The notes beneath the pieces were generated by a model that saw nothing but the letters and a program-made list of their open reading frames with translations, searched no databases and was not told where the DNA came from. Both the position numbers and the translations under genes were made by a program. Positions 32,328 through 35,130 of a stretch of 35,130 nucleotides of DNA are shown in pieces (within the stretch, counting starts at the first letter, position 1; each line of letters starts with the position of its first letter). Location: contig WOVA01000025.1 in the NCBI GenBank assembly GCA_009773155.1, positions 1 to 35,130 on the forward strand, in the 5' to 3' direction. Origin of the DNA: Elusimicrobiota bacterium. GTDB taxonomy: Bacteria; Elusimicrobiota; Elusimicrobia; Elusimicrobiales; UBA9959.

Positions 32328-34838
32328 TCAACGGCGTCTACCGCAGCGGAAGCCGACGAAGCCGGCCCAGACGGACGGGCCGTAGTACGCGTCGAAGGCG
32401 AACACGCCCGCGTTGGCGCCATCGCCCCAGAAGCCACCGCGGCCCACCGCCGGAACCTGGCCAGCTCTCCAACCGGCAGGGGCGTTATAATTTGTGTATG
32501 CGTTACCGCCTATATTCCACATACCGTCATTGTTGTAGTCAGTCCCGCTACCATCAACTTCTACCATTGCTCCAGCTCCGCCTGAAGCTCCGGATCCTGC
32601 TGTTCCCCAGTCTGCCACCCACTCCCATACGCTCCCTATCATGTTCTCCGCGCCAAAGCTTGACAGGCAGCTTGTGCCCTGCCCTGTCTGCATGGACTGG
32701 GTTCCTGACGTATTACATTGCGGCCCGGTATCCTGAGAAATGGCGCCGGGGTCCGGCGTACCGGCCGCAGCCATTTGCCAGATGGCATTGGGCAGAAGCT
32801 CCTTGCCGGAGTTACCGCAGGCGATATTGGCCTGGAACCAGGTAAGCGAGGTGGACGGTTTGACACCTATTATACTGCGCGCATAGATATAGGTTGTCCC
32901 GGCGGCGCAGTTCTGGGCATTATCATTACAGGGATAATTGTCCGTTCCGTTTATTCCGTACTGCGTGCCGCCTGTGGCGGTTGACCAGACGGAGGTTTCG
33001 TATTTATCCACACACCAGGCCCCAACCGGCACCATACTGTCGTTGGCGTCGGCTGGGTTGACGCAGCCGCCCTGTATCCACTGCGTCGCCCGTATATTAC
33101 CCGCCACATCCAGCTTAGCCCCCGGCCCCGTTGTCCCGATGCCGACGTTGCCGCCGTTTGCAATACTAAATACCTCGCCTCCTGGACTGCCAGTGCCATA
33201 CTTATGTATGCCAAATCTACCGTCACCATAGGAGTACAAGTGTGTTTCAATACCACCGCCCGGCGCCATTCTGAAATCAGAAAGACCATCTCCTCTGTTT
33301 CCCAGTAAAAAACTGCCATCAGTCACATGAAGTTTCACCCCCGGATTTGTTATCCCGATGCCGACATTGCCGTTGGCTAAAACGGTCATTGTCCCGCCGA
33401 TTACCTGAAACACAGGCGTTGTCCCGGAAAGACCGGTTCCTGAAACAGACATGCTCGAGGTAACTATGGCGTTGCCCGATACATGTAGTTTATGCGTCGG
33501 CCCAGCGGTCCCGATGCCGACGTTGCCGCTGTCTTTGATCATCATCTTCTCGCTCCATGAGGTCCCGTTGAACCCCCAGTAGCTCATGTCGCCGGTTGTG
33601 CCGTTGAAGTCCAAACTGCTCCGGAACGTACTGCCGACATCGAATCCCAGCGAGGCCCATGTGGGGTTGCTCTGTCGCGCGCCAATGAGCAGGCTTCGAT
33701 CGGCTAGGTTCGCGGTCCCCACGGGACTACCAACGATGGCATTACCCAGCACCTGCAATTTTCCCACAGGCCCCGTGGTCCCGATGCCGACATTGCCCGT
33801 TGTTGAAACTACCATACTATATGCCGTGCTTGTTCCTACTGCTAAGTTGAACGCTTGAGTATTTGACCCGCGCACATCTAACCTTGCCCCCGGCCCCGTT
33901 GTCCCGATGCCGACGTTGCCGGAGGTGTTCCAGATGCCGGAACCGGGGAAGTTGGTATTGGCGCTGAACGTATGCGCCCCGGTCCACGTCGGCGTTATCG
34001 CCTTCGACAGCGTGAAAGCGCCGGCATTGGACAGCGCGCCCTCGCCGGACATAGCCACAGCGGCCGCAAGGTTTGAACTGTTCCCCACCCAGATATTGGC
34101 GCTTGTCAAAGCCGACCCGACAGGCGAAGCGCCGGCTATGCCGGTAAGCGCCGAACCGTCGCCGAAGAACTTGGTCGCTGACGCGAAGCCGACTATATAA
34201 ACGTTGGTGGATACGCGCACACCGCCGCCCAGCGCGGCGGAAGTCTCGGGCGAGATGACGCGGCTTGAGTTTTCAAGAATCAGGGCGGCGTTCGTTCCGC
34301 GCACCGTTATTGAACCGTCCAGCACGTCAAATTTTGAACCAGGCCCCGTCGTCCCGATGCCGACATTGCCGGTGTTTTTGATAATCAAACGTGCCTGAGG
34401 CGCATCGCTGCCCTCCTGGGTAGTAGTAAACTCAAGCCTAGTGGGTAAATTAGTAGTTCCCGGTGTTCCATCCATAACTGCATTAATACCGGCTACGCGA
34501 CCCCTAAAAGCGGTGCCGTCATGAGCGCGCCAACTTAAAGTGCCTAGCCACGTCGTGCTACTGACTGCGGTGGGAGCAGAGGCAGTCCCTCGAGCCCTGT
34601 GGATATCAATGTCAAACTTAGATTCATCAGCGTCGGCGTAACTATAGGCATGCATGTCTCGGTTAGATCCTGAAATAGTAAGAATTGCAGTAGGCGCCGT
34701 CGTCCCGATGCCGACGTTGCCGTTTGCATCAATTCTCGTCCATTCAGAAGAGCCAGTGTTGTCAGTGATTCTCAAACCACCCGCATTTAATCCGCGAGCC
34801 TGGAAACCGCTCCCCGATGTGTTATTGGTCAAACGCAT
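32328..34838 (-). CDS. DGR target protein: tail-fibre-like repeats plus FGE/C-type-lectin variable domain
   Basis: About 836 residues from the first ATG (34838); the frame is open to 34928. Seven units with the motif GNVGIGTTxPxxKLxV are spread over residues 25-600, interleaved with GDGSALTGI-type segments, as in phage tail fibres and bacterial surface fibres. The C-terminal domain (about 605-836) is an FGE-sulfatase/C-type-lectin fold: VPVGAWCVDKYETSVW, FGAENMIGSVWEWVADW and the final GFRCGR. The VR occupies the last 40 residues. Ten residues differ from those encoded by the TR, all Asn or Asp codons there. No signal peptide is seen, probably because the 5' end is missing: a foreign frame ends at 34912. 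Confidence 0.85.
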   Translation of the reverse strand: MRLTNNTSGSGFQARGLNAGGLRITDNTGSSEWTRIDANGNVGIGTTAPTAILTISGSNRDMHAYSYADADESKFDIDIHRARGTASAPTAVSSTTWLGTLSWRAHDGTAFRGRVAGINAVMDGTPGTTNLPTRLEFTTTQEGSDAPQARLIIKNTGNVGIGTTGPGSKFDVLDGSITVRGTNAALILENSSRVISPETSAALGGGVRVSTNVYIVGFASATKFFGDGSALTGIAGASPVGSALTSANIWVGNSSNLAAAVAMSGEGALSNAGAFTLSKAITPTWTGAHTFSANTNFPGSGIWNTSGNVGIGTTGPGARLDVRGSNTQAFNLAVGTSTAYSMVVSTTGNVGIGTTGPVGKLQVLGNAIVGSPVGTANLADRSLLIGARQSNPTWASLGFDVGSTFRSSLDFNGTTGDMSYWGFNGTSWSEKMMIKDSGNVGIGTAGPTHKLHVSGNAIVTSSMSVSGTGLSGTTPVFQVIGGTMTVLANGNVGIGITNPGVKLHVTDGSFLLGNRGDGLSDFRMAPGGGIETHLYSYGDGRFGIHKYGTGSPGGEVFSIANGGNVGIGTTGPGAKLDVAGNIRATQWIQGGCVNPADANDSMVPVGAWCVDKYETSVWSTATGGTQYGINGTDNYPCNDNAQNCAAGTTYIYARSIIGVKPSTSLTWFQANIACGNSGKELLPNAIWQMAAAGTPDPGAISQDTGPQCNTSGTQSMQTGQGTSCLSSFGAENMIGSVWEWVADWGTAGSGASGGAGAMVEVDGSGTDYNNDGMWNIGGNAYTNYNAPAGWRAGQVPAVGRGGFWGDGANAGVFAFDAYYGPSVWAGFVGFRCGRRR
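32337..32456 (-). repeat. DGR variable region (VR)
   Basis: This is the 3' end of the target gene, ending 9 bases before the far edge of its stop codon. The core 32341-32442 matches the TR at 31197-31298 except for 14 substitutions, each at a template adenine. Changed codons give Asn to Phe, Asp, Tyr, Val or Ala and Asp to Gly. The last 18 bases of the core (ccgcagcggaagccgacg on the plus strand) are invariant and GC-rich, as expected for the initiation-of-mutagenic-homology region. Just beyond it, one C/T difference distinguishes the two copies. Confidence 0.95.
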
Positions 34839-34911
34839 GAAAGGTTCGCTTGTGTTGTCACGATTCCAGACCTCCTGACATAGCCCCCGTCTAATTTGTC
34901 CGCTTTTTCGT

Positions 34912-35130
34912 TCAAACAGCAGCGGCAACCCGATAGCGCAGCCTTAATTTTGAACCCGGAAAAACCGCGGCCTGGGCGGTAAGTTCCTCACACAAGGCCG
35001 CCACCGCCCTGGTGCGGTGCGCCGAACTCAGCGGCGCCAGCACAACTTCCAGCTCCGTATCCGTCACCAGCAGGTCGGCCGCAGAAGCGAGCGCGGCGTG
35101 TATAAGCGTGCGGCCCTCGTCACCGGCGCG
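34912..35130 (-). CDS. Unidentified protein, C-terminal 72 residues (possible transposase end)
   Basis: The frame enters from the right edge and stops at 34912. It reads DLLVTDTELEVVLAPLSSAH then RTRAVAALCEELTAQAAVFP and GSKLRLRYRVAAAV. The alternating strand-helix-strand end and the position, directly abutting a 5'-truncated gene, would fit the end of an insertion-sequence transposase. No DDE or HUH motif is visible in the part present. The 35 bases after its stop (about 34877-34911) would then be the element's terminus. The identity is uncertain. Confidence 0.45.
   Translation of the reverse strand, partial: RAGDEGRTLIHAALASAADLLVTDTELEVVLAPLSSAHRTRAVAALCEELTAQAAVFPGSKLRLRYRVAAAV

Noticed and set aside
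33133-34722. Regularly spaced similar DNA segments that could suggest a CRISPR array
   Set aside because: The conserved segments are coding (GNVGIG motif), the spacing is irregular at about 120-450 bases, and no cas gene is present.

Overview
The window is GC-rich bacterial DNA with compact, mostly minus-strand operons. The gene set is diderm: Sec-exported enzymes, a PorV/PorQ-like outer-membrane protein, and a methylerythritol-phosphate isoprenoid gene (dxs). A DUF4015 protein and a tail-fibre-like protein with GNVGIG repeats are also present. Together these fit a metagenomic Elusimicrobiota-like lineage, but that assignment is an inference and no rRNA or tRNA gene was seen.

Region 1 (1-11.5 kb) is housekeeping. 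A cut-off Fic-like gene is followed by a plus-strand Na/Pi cotransporter, which shares a bidirectional terminator with a minus-strand operon. That operon reads GNAT acetyltransferase, DUF2156 protein, YfiH/laccase-domain purine enzyme, TauE/SafE permease, adenine deaminase and a degenerate purple-acid-phosphatase-like protein. Next come an exported M14 carboxypeptidase and a three-gene membrane redox module: a 4Fe-4S polyferredoxin, a small CxxC protein and a CcdA/DsbD-like permease.

Region 2 (11.5-21.3 kb) holds a spermidine-synthase-like membrane protein. It converges on a tight operon of prenyl diphosphate synthase, dxs, a LOG-family protein, an AmmeMemoRadiSam radical SAM enzyme and a Memo-AMMECR1 fusion with a signal peptide. 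A PorV/PorQ-like gene with a clear promoter follows.

Region 3 (21.3-24.2 kb) looks accessory. It has three nucleotidyltransferase-fold genes, two of them preceded by nearly identical 92-93 bp leaders. Small partner ORFs accompany two of the genes, one of only 56 codons. A 600-bp intergenic stretch beyond them is full of inverted repeats.

Region 4 (24.2-28.6 kb) has a coiled-coil exported protein, a type I pullulanase and a divergent DUF4015 putative glycoside hydrolase.

Region 5 (28.6-35.1 kb) is the most striking part. It holds a truncated S26-like fragment, an AAA ATPase and a diversity-generating retroelement (DGR). In minus-strand order the DGR has a large target gene with a C-terminal FGE/C-type-lectin variable domain (VR), a MutS-N-domain-like protein, Avd, the template repeat (TR), and a DGR-type reverse transcriptase. 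In the 102-bp TR/VR core, 14 of 20 template adenines are substituted and none of the 82 other positions differs. The reverse transcriptase, however, has lost an internal segment that should include the first catalytic aspartate. The target gene also seems to be cut at its 5' end by another element. The retroelement therefore looks recently active but now broken, misassembled, or dependent on help from elsewhere.
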